Of a stretch of 64,000 nucleotides of DNA, positions 35,168 to 49,159 are shown piece after piece. How positions within the stretch are numbered: position 1 is the stretch's first letter; the number at the start of each line of letters is the position of its first letter. The notes under the pieces are model-generated. The model ran no database searches and had not been told where the DNA came from. It saw only the letters and a program-made list of their open reading frames with translations. Origin of the DNA: Enoplolaimus lenunculus (taxonomy: Eukaryota; Nematoda; Enoplea; Enoplida; Thoracostomopsidae); NCBI GenBank assembly GCA_030248215.1, contig JASANG010000403.1:269096-333095 (forward strand), read 5' to 3'. A program made the translations under genes and the position numbers.

Positions 35168-38100
35168 TTATTTTTCGTCAGTTGTCAACACACTTCTGTC
35201 TTCATTCGAACGATCCACCATAACATGGGAATCCGTAGAGCCAATTGAGTTTGCGCAAGAAATCACTTCATCATGGGATTCCGTCGCCCCGTGGTTGGTA
35301 TTCTCCAAAACGTCCATCTTCGTTAAAACTTTACTGGGAATGTCACCATGCTCGTTTAGTAAGTCGGAAGATGACTCTGTTGATGAAATTAAACGTTGAT
35401 GGATTCCGGATGAGTTAGTGCTGTTGGCGCTGGTGTGGCTGGTTCCAAACTGGCCTTCGTTTTCTTTCAAACAAACTGCTGTCAGATAATCTGCCGTTCG
35501 TGTCAAAATCATATCAAACGACGAAGTTGATGGGTTAACATCTGTTGCACCGTTTCTTTGAACGCCACAAGTTTCAATATCGTCTGGTATTTTCTTCCCG
35601 CTAGCCGTCGCAGTTGTAGTACGTGTTGTTGCCGCTAGCGAAGCAATCGTTGTCATATTTCTATCAGACCGCGCAGCATTAAATGCTATATCGCTTGTCG
35701 TTCCATCTGTACAATCAGAATCTTGCAAACCATCAGAGCCGACATCCATATCTTCGAAGCGCGTGCTATCTACTTTCACTTGATGGCCATTTTCAAATCC
35801 ATTATGTCTGATCCCTATGGAAGAAACATTCATTCGGCTTTCGGACAATGCACATGGTATTAATTCATTGGCCCTGGCTATCTCGCTGTTTTGTCCAGGT
35901 ATACGAACATGGTCTGCAATTTTTGCTTGGGAAACGACAACTGACTGAGCATCAATGTCGTAATCTTGCGCTGTCACATTTGAACTATACAACCCATCAC
36001 TCAACTTCGAGTCGTTTTCCTCGGACAATGTTGTCCTCGGTGCTACTACAGATATGCCACCTGGTGCCAAAATCTCATCACCATACCTTGACAAACTACC
36101 AGCAGCTACTCCACCAGCCATGACGTATCGAAATGAATCGTTTCCATCATGAATTTCATCCGATCTCAATCTACATACCGATGAACGTTCATAACCACTA
36201 CTGGCTGTGGTCACCACTTCCGCCGCATTGCCGCTAGCATCTTGAAGCGCTGGTGGTAAAACCGTTATTTCTGTCCGAACAAACGACGAATAATACTGAG
36301 CGCTGGTGATGTCTGCAGTAGTAGTATTAATCGTCGTGGTCGCATCAGCATCAAAGCCCCCAGTTCCAGGGGCCAAGTTTGCCGATGGATACAGCATTGC
36401 TGCTACAATAGCTGGTGACGATTCTGTTTGCAACGAAAGTTTATCATCAATGTCACAAATTCCAAAATAATCAGCAGCGTGTTGGCGAACTTCACGCGCA
36501 GTGTCACCAATAAATATGTCCATCAATTCGTTTAATTTTTTCACACTGTCATCGTTGCAGAAAAATTCTGTAATATTACATGCTAAATTGGAATACTGCC
36601 AGTTTTTTATATTAATGTACCGTTCATAAACTTTTTAAAGGATAGCCAGGGATTTGTAAGTATGAGTGTTGGGTCAACGAATGTACAATTTAAAGCCCTT
36701 ACTTCACACCGTGCCACCCCTAGCGTGTGTGAAAGTTTTTGCTTATTATAATTCTGTTTAATTCGTGATAATATTTACAACTTCGTCCCATGTTTCTTTT
36801 AGAGCAGTCCGGTTTTCTGGTGGGACTACAAAAAGTAGGCTTAAATTTGCTTATATACTTTTCTCAGGCTTATGCATAGGTTTACTTGTGTAACACTTAG
36901 ACTTATGCTTAATATATACAGATACGGCTCTAAAAGTAACATTGGTCACAGATTCTATAAGGCTCTAGATTAAAATTTACTGCCAAATATTTTACATCAA
37001 GCAACTACAGCATACAGAAAGATAACAGCTTAGAAAACCAATATCATTGGCAAACAGCATATTATATTATTTATACGGGCGTACCATTTTTCTGCGAAAC
37101 AGTCCTAGAGTAAGCTTAAGTTTTAGACTAATTTATTACTTTTTACTTAGGATTACGCTTCCTCAAAGTAATATTGGCCGCATATACCTTCATTTTTTGC
37201 AACCACAGCGAGTGAACCAAGGCCGATTCGGACATTTGGAACATGATCACGTCGCAGACCAAGCAATGCCGGATATAATTCATCAGTAAACTTATCTTCA
37301 CTAACAGCTCTTGTTCTGATGATATCGATACACAAATTGACATATCTATAAGCAAACATGTATGTATATATGTATGTATATTTGGGATGGTAACACGGAA
37401 ACATAAATAATGTGTCAATATTTTGAAACCTGGCACTCATTAGAAACATCCTACGCCGACACAGGTGTCCACCCACTACACAATAGTACTGGACACACAC
37501 ACATTATGTTTCAAGTACTCAATTTAGTGCCGATTGAATAGCATTAGACATAGGGCAATACATAGCATCATAAGGCATGAGACTTAATATTTTGCGATTT
37601 ATTGTGGAAAATAATATTCAAACTTACGTTTGCCGTCTTCTCCAATACTGCTCAGAACGAGCAAATGATTTAATAATATCGCGTATGAACGAGTCGGTAT
37701 ATTTGAAATATGTAGAAGCGTTAGCACTGACAATCGGCGTAGGTGATGTAAAGCTATCATCGGATGATGAGTTCAACTCGTTCAAATTTGAAACCCAAGC
37801 AGTAAGTTCTTCTTGATAAAAATTGTGCAAGATTTTTGCTAGCTGAAACCATAGCCTATTATACAACAATAGTGTACACAAACAAGTTCATAAATTGCTT
37901 AAACTCGCTCAAACCATATATTTTTCACACCTTCTTAGTTTATAATATATAACATACGTAGCTACGTTACTTACAAGACAACAAGCAACATTTTTTCTAA
38001 GAAGTTAAAACTCCAACCGATTGCAAAATTTTCTGTGCTAGGTAGCCTAGCCTAATATGTTAACCTAACAGCGTTAGCTTATAATAAAGAAAGGAAAATA

Positions 38101-41100
38101 AACTTGTATTCTAACGTACCAATCTTGACGCAACACTTCGAATCTGCGCTATTTTCTCAGTTGCCAAAGTCAATGCAATAGGACTGAAGTATTCGTTGAC
38201 ATCAGAAACCGAGTACAGGTCGCACACTAAGATAAGTTGTCTGAAGAAAGAACAATAAAATGCAAACTCGATACCACGGTTCAACCGTAATTCCTGTTCC
38301 GGCGGGAATTCGTGCATAAATTCAGTTCCTGTTCCTGTTCCTGAATTGAAAGATACAGGAACCGGAATTTTACGGTTTTGTCATAAAATTACTAATAATC
38401 ATTTACATATTCGAAACTTTGTCTTTGAAAAATTGTGTTTTCGAAATGAGCGTTTTGCAATTAGTTTAATCTTGTTAATAAACTGTTTCTGATGTGTTTT
38501 CGCAAAACTTGATTGTGAAATAGCTTCAGTAATTCGGTGTTGAAAATTATTTCAAATTATGTTCATGTTGCGGTTCCTGCACAGCAATTCAATTCCTGTT
38601 CGTTTCTTTTCCGGCAAAATTTAGTTCCTGTTGGAACCGTGATCGATACTACTTATATCAATGCAACAAAACTACACGTTGTTAAAACACAAGGCACTGG
38701 ATATATGGCACAAAATTATGGTGGCGCAATACTTGTGAGGATCGACCAGCAACATTCACAAATATTTATGCGGTGTCACGCGGCCATTCATATGCGTTGC
38801 CATACGGCATTGAAATAGGTATACAAAAAGTATAGCGCCAGCCTTACGATGTGCATTGTGTGAAAAACCTAAAATGAAATAATCCGATATACGACGAAAC
38901 TAACAAAACCAAAAAACACATACTCAGCTAAAAGTTCTTTGAATCGCCAATTTTTCGGGTTGTCTGGATTTAAGAAGTTTGAAATGCTCGGCAGAAGCTC
39001 TCGTCTATTGTCTGAATCGAGTATCTAACAACAATAATACAGATATATCACTATAATGCTGGTGCCGTCCATGAACAATGCTTTTCAGCAGCACTCAGGA
39101 GGGATAGTCGGGTTCCGTTTCACCAAGTCTCTTTATTTGGCAGGATCCGGTCTTGCTTCTTTGTTAATAACCGAGACCGCACATACCTGTTAAGCAGTCG
39201 GTTAACATGATTTTTGGCATTAACAAGACACAAGTTTAATTTGTTATACTAACAAGCAGTTTAATTTTAAAATGGCATCATCTTAACGCTAAGAAAGCTT
39301 TTTTAAATTTAAAAACAACATATACATAACAATAATTGAAACTTTTACGTAGAACAGCCAACATCAGCGCTTTGGTGCGGAAGCTGAGCGTAACCCTCGA
39401 CTTCTGTACGCGGTTATGTACCTTTAAAAATTCATACATGTGCTTCAATACTCCAATGCGAACTTCATCCAAATCTTTTAGAAAGGACTTGAACGCCAAC
39501 AAAAGATCATTTCGCGTGATTTCGGGGCCAAGAATTCCCGCAAGCTCATGAATCGAAAACGCCAGCGTTCGTCGGACTTTCCACTGAAAATATTTTTGCG
39601 CGTTGCGCACTACACACTCGAATACAACGCTTTTCTCTACTGTAGATATTCATTTATGCTTGTACTGTCACGGACAAAATTAAGTATACAGTAATCGTGA
39701 TTCCGTCTGGAGTCGCAATTTTAGAATAGCATTTGAATTTTCATTGTTCTCGACCAGCCGCGCGTACAGACGTAACTGAAGTTGCATTCCTAATCGCAGG
39801 ATTTCACTTAAGTCCGAGAGCGTTTGTAACTATGCGAAAGTTAATCAGAAACTAAGCTTTGCACTGCCAGAAACAGGAACAGCAACCGAAATTCGAAACG
39901 CATCTCATCGCTGCATATAACTAGAGTTTATGTCTTGCAAACTTAAAATGTCTAATCTCGTCTGTAGTATTTTGCAATGTCGTCCATTGGTCCCTCAAAT
40001 GGTTTAAAACATAGTATTCAAAGAACGATAAGGGAGTAACACCACCCTCACCATAGGGATTTTGATTCAAATGTTTTATACATTGTTTAGTTGGCAACAG
40101 AAGGCTTCATCCCTCTGGAAATTTGTATAGGAGCGACCTCGCTTTCCACAACCTTAACCACTCAAATAAACTCCGATTATCAACATTCTGCTCCAGTGTT
40201 TGTCAAAGCCGACGCAAAAAACGAATCGCAGTCCAGTTGGAACCCAGTAACCACACGTTTCAAATTAAGACAAAGATAGACCGTTTACTTACCTGCATAT
40301 CATTAGTCAATTGTGCGTACAAATCACGCAAATGAGGCCAATTTTTGCGGCCGATAGTCATTGCAACTGCAGGAAAATTAAACGCACAATGACGGCTGAT
40401 GTCGGTTTCGACCATAACACGTGTCGGATCAACCATGCTTACAAACTGATCGAGAAGACCTTGTGGAATGACGTCCTAAGCCACAAAAACATACAACACA
40501 GGTCCTCAAGTTTCCTCAATCACATTGTGACCATATTACAACCGAACGCAAAAACACCGGATTTTCTATCGGAACCAAATAGTGAAAATTAACTATTACC
40601 GGAAAGTTAACTTTCAGCACAAAACTCACTTAAATTAAAAACGCACTGGAAAACGAAGCGAAATTTTTGAAAAGTACTGGTAAAACTAAATTTCACACGT
40701 AAAAGTAGTCTCGAATTTGATATGTTTGAAAACTGCTACTAATTTGGACATGGCAACTGCACACGTTTCTTTAAAGAATACGGTCGCGCTGGCGGCCCAT
40801 GAACTTTTTCAGTAGGTATGCGTTATTTTTTTGTTACTCGACATGATTTTTTTAATTTTTGCGCGTTTGCTTCTAAAACTCAACTACTGTATGCAAAACA
40901 CTTCGGGGGGGGCGCACACCGTCCACCCTGGAGCCGCCAATGTATGATCCGTAACCACTTAGACACTCACCTGAGACGACTGATCAACGTCTGAGTCTCC
41001 TTCATCAGACAAACCATCTACGTCTTCTTTATCGGTCGCTAACGTATTCCCATCGTCACTAATTTGCCACGATACCACCGGTGACTTCGAGTTATCGTGT

Positions 41101-44100
41101 GATCGCTCATTTTGTCGCATTGTCGTTCGTTCTTCGCTATTCTCGCTACCACCATCATCCTTATACTCGTCTTCGTCGTAATTGTTTTTGCTGCTGCTGT
41201 ACTCACAACCGCTTTTCGGATGCTCTTCATCGCTGCCGCCAACCCGAATTGAAACAGTTCCTGCAGATGGCATATAAATAATCGCCGAAGACGTTTGCTT
41301 AGAATAGCCGCCGACACTTTTCAACGGAGCTCCCGAGTCCCCTACTTTAGTCAACAACTGTTGTGTTTCGCGCTGGGATTCTGTTGATTTCATTTTTTGT
41401 TGGTTCTGTTGATGTTGTTGTGCTGAATTCTGATTTGTCTGTCGTATCGCTGGCGACTTCTGCGATCCACTCGAACCATCCAACATTGTTTGCGTTCCGA
41501 CCGGCTTTTTCAGCGTGATTGATGCGCACGCTACTGTTGAGGTCAACGCGGTTATACTACTACCTCCTACTGAAACATTGCCTGGGACTTGAGTTGCCCC
41601 AATTTGATTACTGGTACCCTTATCACTAGCATGCGACGTCATACCATCGCCTTGCGACAGTTTAGTTTTAGCACCACTAGCTAAGTCATCTGTGTGCGAT
41701 TTCATTCGATTTTTAGATTTTTCAACCTGATTGATTGTGATTAGCGAGTTTGTCAAATTCGAGTTGTTTGGGCGACTAATATCCGTCGCACCAGAACACA
41801 ACCCAGTCGTAGACTGATTGGACTGCTGAGAATCTACGATAGCTTTACATTCGTGAGGTACAGTCGGTTCATTAGCCACAGTTGACGACGCTGCTGATGA
41901 CAAACTTACAACTGGTCGTTTATATACTCCTGGTTGCGACATCTCCCCTGACAACGGGCTAATTTTAGTTTCCCGGGTGCAGAAAGTTTGCGCTTGAAAT
42001 GTCGCGATTTCCGGGGGTCGCGGATCGTCCGGTGGGTCTGTCTCAGGCAACGGAGGGGGCGACGTCGATAGCGATAGCTCCGAATCGATCTCAGACCTGC
42101 CACAGCTAGTCATAATATCCGTCGCGGTTCTATGTTTTGTTGTTGTCGACGAAGTAAAGCTGATACTGGTATTGATAGCACTGGAAGAAACCACGTTACC
42201 AGGCGAACTTTCGACTTCCCGACATTTGCGGTTAGGACTTGTGCCCGTAGCACCTGTACCACTGCCACCACCAGGATAAGCATAACGTCGATCCATAAAC
42301 GAAACAAAGTTAGGATCGCTCACGTCTGATACTACTGAATTTCTTGGCCGTAGGCTTCGGTTACTACTGCTGCAGGTTACGGCAGTTATCATGTTGGTCT
42401 CAGAGCTCGCGGACGTAGGTACTGACATAGAGTCTAGCACTGACGAAAGTAACGCAGTTAATTCGGTGGAATCTGGTTGTTGTTTGGTAACTGAGTCATC
42501 GTCGTGTTTAATGATATCAGAATTCGGCATAGTTTCGGATCCAACAACGGAGGTAACAACAGAGTTAATCGAAACTGTAGTTGTTAAGTATTGAGCAGCA
42601 CTACAGCTATAATTCGAGCTACTACGCAATGCAGGCGGCATAGCAGTGTCATGTGTGATATAATTAGTTTCCACCGCTCTGCCAGCGCCAGCAGCAATCA
42701 AAGACTGGCCGCTAATAACAGGATCAGCAGGGTCTTGTTGCTGTTCGGTAAATTTCAACCGGTTAATTGCTTTGGTGCCGGGCGTCATAGCAGCTGGTGG
42801 GTCAGGAATGTCTCCCCAATAATCCATCATTTTTTGCTTTGCAGCTGACCAATATCGAAATGAGGTATACTCCGTATTGTTACTCTGATCATCATTACAT
42901 TTCTCTTCTGAGCCAAACGTTGCATTCTCACAAATATTCTTCATTGCACTGTCAACATTATCAGGCACACCTTGAATTCCGCAAGAAGTCGCTGCCATTG
43001 ATGTCTTGTTCGTTCCGGATATTGGTACTGTATTTGATAGCACCAAACTCTCTAAATTGCCAATATTAGCTTCAATAGGCTGCATACTACGACCACTAGT
43101 GGCTTTTAAAAACTCACTAGGAGCCCCTGGGCTGTCTCCACACAACTTACTACCACTGCTTTCAAGGGCCAGTTTCGAATTGTGGAATGTTAGTGAACCG
43201 TGACGTAGTTCTTCCAATATGTCGCTGTCGTCATCATATTCTTCTTGCCGTCCAACGCTAGTTGTTGCACTGCCTGTCGTTGCTGTTACACCCACGATTC
43301 GTCTAATTTCTTCGGAAGGCGTGTGGCCAAGTACGGTCATATCGACCGCTCTATTACTTAAAGGAGCTCCAGTTTCGTGATTATCACTGGCGACGTCGTT
43401 CAACAACACTTCAATTTCCATATAATCTAATTCGTCTACGTTCTGCGACTTACCAATATCATCATCTCCCACACAAGTCTTATTTACATTTTTCTCGCGA
43501 TCCCCCAAAACATCATTGACAGCACTAGTTTTGTCTTGATTAAAACTGCGCCGCCTCTTGAAATCCGCCATATTATTGGCATTATGGCCAGTTTCCGAAT
43601 TCCGGTTCTTTATCGCATGATCATCATAGTTTTGACATGATGCGGAAGGCAATTCCGTATCCGCGCAGTTATTGTCTGTATGGTCGCTAAAGTGAAAAAA
43701 AAATTTATTAAGAATTTAAAGGTTTGTATATAAATATAAAGTACTGTACGCTGATATGGTTATGATGCTCGATCAACATTTTCATCATGTTTTCAGCAAA
43801 ACCACATGGTAAACAAACTAATCAGATAAATTCAGGCTTGAAGTAAAATTATTTTAACGGTTTTACAGGAGCCAAATGAAAATATCAGATTTATAAGGGC
43901 AATTTATTTCAAACTAAACTTAAAACTTTCGTTACGGATGCAGTAACGAACAAAAATTATAATTTTGACGCTAAGTTTTCGTACACATATTAGGCGATTG
44001 CAGAACAATAGTAAAGCTCAATTGCACGCCGAGCCATAAGATTAAATATGCTACACACACTTACACAAAGCGTTGTGATTTATATCTGCGGACCAGTTGT

Positions 44101-47100
44101 TGGAAATACGACAATTGCAAATATCTCGACCACTTATTAGCAAAATACACAAGAGGAAACAGAAAACTATTGACAAGGGCTCCAAGCAAAGAAAATGCCA
44201 AGTAAAAGTGTACCCACAACCAGTAACATACAATTTCAAACTCCATAAAATGAAAACAAATAGTACCGAGATAATGTAGCGGACTACTATTAATTAAAAC
44301 TTTGATTTGTCACACGAAAATACATGTTTATTTAATTCGGCAACAGAACAATAAAAAATTTTACTAAACTTAAGCTTGTTCAATATTTAGCTGAGCCGTG
44401 TATAATAATATTATCTAGGGATTTCAAGCTTAGTATCGGAGAACATAAATAAAGGCCATTCGTTATAAATACACAAAAATGTAGCAGCTCATTTTATTAC
44501 ACTGCAGCGTAAAAAACTTCCCAATGCAAATCCCTCGGTTACAATGTTGCATTAAACATTGCTTTCGGCTTATGTTATGCTGCCACTTTTACAATAAGGT
44601 TTAAGCTTAGATGTAGGAAAAGTCTTGCCTATGATTAAGCCAAATCCTTTGTCCACACCTTTCCTAATGCCCTGCCTAATAAAACCTAAGCCTCAACCTT
44701 AAATATGGGGAATATGCGCAACAGCCTGACTTCTAGCGGTTTACATACCTTTGAGATCCAAAATCGTTCGCCTGGTATATAGACGGCTTGTCAGGCTCTG
44801 CAAATGTTGATATAAATGGCCCCAGTTGCTGGAATGCAGCGCTTTGTACCTATCAATAGTGTAATAGTGTTAGAAAAACATTAATCACCCGAAAGTAACG
44901 GCATAGCAGCTAAAATAAAACGGGTGGCTACCTCGTTTTACCATGTTTATATAATATGTTAGTGGCGCGCTCAGGAATGTTTTAGAGAAGGCAAAGGCGT
45001 AATGTTTATTAATGAAATAAACTCGCGAGTCCATGAGCGAGAAGCATAACGTAATCTCGTTCAGAGCTTTATACAGTGTTTAGCTCTGGAACCGTTCGGT
45101 GACGGATCCAGTCCCCGGCAGGCAAAGACGCATTGCTTTATATAATCTCAATACAAAGTATGTCAAATGGATTACAGTGGAGTCAATAAATTTAAAGATA
45201 CAGCGGTTTTCTGTTAATTTTAAATTTCAGCGGGTTTTTGAAATGAAGTGAATGAAAACCTTATTTACCCCAAAACCATGGATGTAAAGTTTGCGTGAAA
45301 ACGAAACTAACGTATGTACACCACACGTAATCGAGAACGTGGCTTTATGCCCATATTCTCAAGTGTGGGCAGCACCCATCACTAGTTATCAATATAGGCA
45401 GGGTGCAACCGGAATTACAATTTACCGGAACCGGAATTTGAAAATTTTACCGGAACCGGAACCGGAAAGTGAAAAATGCATTTCACCAAAAATTTCATTT
45501 TAATCTTATTTTTTGCTCTATTATTTGTGAAATAACCTTAGTCGAACATAGATATTTATTTTATTTGTTGTATTTTAGATTTTCATCATCGACTGAAGTG
45601 AAATCCACCATCAATGGCTTATATTCGGAGTACAAGTGGCTTTCAAAAGAGATTCTTAAAAATTAGCAAAGTTAAGAAAACGGCCAAATTATAATACCGG
45701 AATTTTTAAATCCGGTAAAAATTTACCGGAACCGGAACCGGAAGGTGAAAAAATGCCGGAACCGGAATTCCGGTTGCACCCTGAATATAGGTCTTGTAAA
45801 TTTCGAACCAGCGAATGGTGATCGTTAAAATTTAGCATATGTATTTTTCGCATTTTGATTTAGCCTTCTTGCAAATAGCCGTGGTGACAGCGACGGGTGC
45901 TACACACAGTTGAGAACTACCAAAACGTTGTTCTTTGCACTTACTGAACGCATCTGGTCTGCAAGTAGTACAATAAACGCAGGCGCAAGTGCAGTGCGTC
46001 GTGTGGTCAACGAACAATGCATTGATACTTCGTTGAAACACTCGGCACATGCTTTGCGTACACCCCACGTTTTGTCTTCACTGAGAGCAATCAAATGAGG
46101 TACGAGCACCCGTTCGCACAACGTTTGACCAACAACTTTTGACAATTCACCAATTTGAGATGCACATATCTGGATATAAGTGCGCGGTTTATGTAAAAAA
46201 TTGGGCTCACCCAACATTTCAGGTTTAGGCTTAAGCTTCACATTAAAATTAGGCTTACGCAAAGGATAAGGTTTAACCTTGTGCTTTGGCATAGGCACCC
46301 CTTTTCCCAAGCCTGTGCGTACATATGGAGAAAAGTATATAACAGTCACGAACTGACTATCCATACGCATCAACGGAGTATCCAAAAATTGAACATTCAA
46401 AAGCAATACTACGATCAGAGGCGTTGCCAGAATTCTGTTCAGCGGTACGTGTTCCACTACCACGCGTACAACTACGTATGCGACAGAGTTTTAGTACAGT
46501 AAGCCATGCGGACTTTGTCATGAAATTTTCTCAATTCCTTTGTAAAAGGAAAGGTTATAATACGTGTAAGCCCCTTGGCACTCCGTTGATCTTGATCGAT
46601 ATTAGTTTTGCGCAAAACATTACTATTGTCTTAAGATTTTCTCAGTTCCTTGTAAGAGAGAAGGTTACAATCCGTGTAAACCCCCCGGGTAAAGTGGTTG
46701 ATATTGATCGATATTGCGTAGTTTAGCGCAAAACATTACGTTGTTCCGCGCATCATTGTCAAAACAGCTTTCCACAAACATTTTGTTCCACTACATCAAA
46801 GCTGCATATTAATTCCGATGCAAAGAAAATTTCGCAACTAAATAGGTCGTATCGTGTACGCATCGTGTCAGATAAGCCGTCCCATAACCAAAATTTCAGG
46901 AAGTTACAACCCAATAACAGATCCCCACCAAATTTACATCACTGTAAAATTCACATCTTCATTCCTTGCCGTTTAAACGGAGCCCAATCAATCTGCTCCG
47001 GAACCCAAACTAAACTAACCTTACGTATTTGAAAACTGTTGTCTTGGCAGAGAAGAGCAAAGTGAGCCAAAAATACGTACAGCTCTTGTTGAGACCATTT

Positions 47101-49089
47101 GCCAGTATCGTCCTGCCCCAAGCGTTGTACAAGTTTACACAATAACTGAAACACATATAGAATACTAAGTAACTAAATAGAGATCCATATACAAAATTGT
47201 TTGTAGAATGAGGAGGTATTGTCATACAAACCTGCGGCAAGGGGGCTAAAATCTGAGGTTGCATGCGGCACCCCATCCTGCCCCGTATAATTGCGGCCCT
47301 GTGTCAATAATTAGAAAATGTTCTTTGGCACTATTAAAACGATAGTATGTTGAACGATAGTAGGTTGAACACTAGTAGGCCAGCTAAATTGTTAAAAGCA
47401 GTGGTTGGATGTATCTTAACGACCATCACAAAGTTGATTATGATATTTTTCGTCATTCAGGTCACAAAAATGATTTTGTAAAAAATTAATACTGTAAGAT
47501 CTAATACAGTTTTAGTTAATGGTAATACAGTAATATTTAAACCGCACACGTTGCTTAAAATATTTCTCGCCGTGAACAGATCAGCTGGTATATATACAAA
47601 GCAATAATGTCAAGCATAACTTGAATTTGATTTCAGCCAACCAACTTCCATTATTCATACCAAAAATTGGATTCCATACCCCAATACGATTTTGTTAATG
47701 TTTTCCAATAATAACCCAATACGAATGCAATAGCTATACTTCCTCCGCCCAGCACATCAAAGCAAGCTGTGATACGATTTCGAAACAATTTATGTTTGCC
47801 CAAACACTACGCAAACACAGCTCCCTTGACGCGCAGGAATGAAGGAACAGACACGATTGCAAGGAACGGTCCCAAATACAAAATTTAGTGTCTTATCATG
47901 CTTTGCACTTACTCAATATCAAAAAAGGCAATTCAATATTCAACGTTAAAAACAAATTATAACTAACTTGATAGCAAATATATACAAAATGAAACAGTTG
48001 CAATTAGTTTGTGTAATATTTACATATGCTCGATGCATATAATTATTACCACTTATCACTGCACTTTGCACCACTCCCACCGTATTAAGAGCAGATACTC
48101 TAAGACACCACCTTGCACATGTTTCGATAGACAGCCCATGACCATTTCTTTTGTTGATGAGACCATTTACCCACAATTAACTGCTTGTCAACTCCGCAAA
48201 AAATCATACCAATCAAACTCAGCAGCATTGGATTTTCATATTCTTCCGTACAGAAATAATCCAACAAAAAAGTTTTCAATTATTAAGTCTTCTCGATCCG
48301 TATTTTGTTCCCATGTACACGCCTGGTAAACAAGCCACAAACCCAACAACTGCCTTGTCGCCAACAAGACCACTGTCATCGGTACCACTTTGCTCATCAA
48401 AGCTGGCTGTGATAGGACTAAAGTACACCGTATGACAACCAACCATTGATGACAAAATGGAACGAACACAACGCCGAACGCTGGGATCAGATACCAAACA
48501 GCAAAAAATATACTTTTTAGACAATTATATTTCTTCAAGTTTTGCAATAAAACGACACATATAATTTTCCATACAATTCAAACTTTTAATTATGAAAACT
48601 GCATTGAAAGTTATCGTATAATTATATTTCTTCAATTTTGAACTCTAACGGTAATACTTCACTTTTTACGTCCAAACTTATGGCCACCACTTACTGTCTC
48701 GACACTGACATAGGTACAACCCGCCAAGCGAAAGACAGAATAGTGGGACGTGTTTGACTGGAAGTGTAACATTATTTATTAATATTACAATCCATACGCT
48801 GCGTACTGCATACTGACACTGCAGCTTACAACGCCAACCATAGCCGTCTCACTACCCATGTCTTTCAAATGGAAAGTTACTTTTTCAAGGCGCCAACGAC
48901 GCAGAATTTGTCTTCAATCACACCACAATATTATTGATACTTCCAAAGCGCATGTCATTTGCCATTTTACACAGCAAAGCCTAATAATGATATTGCCATA
49001 TAAAACGTTAGAACGTTATTGTTAATTCCAACTGCAAACCGCAACGCATAATTTATTATTGCTATTACTTTGCTCCAATGAGTTATTTG

Positions 49090-49159
<70 letters not shown>

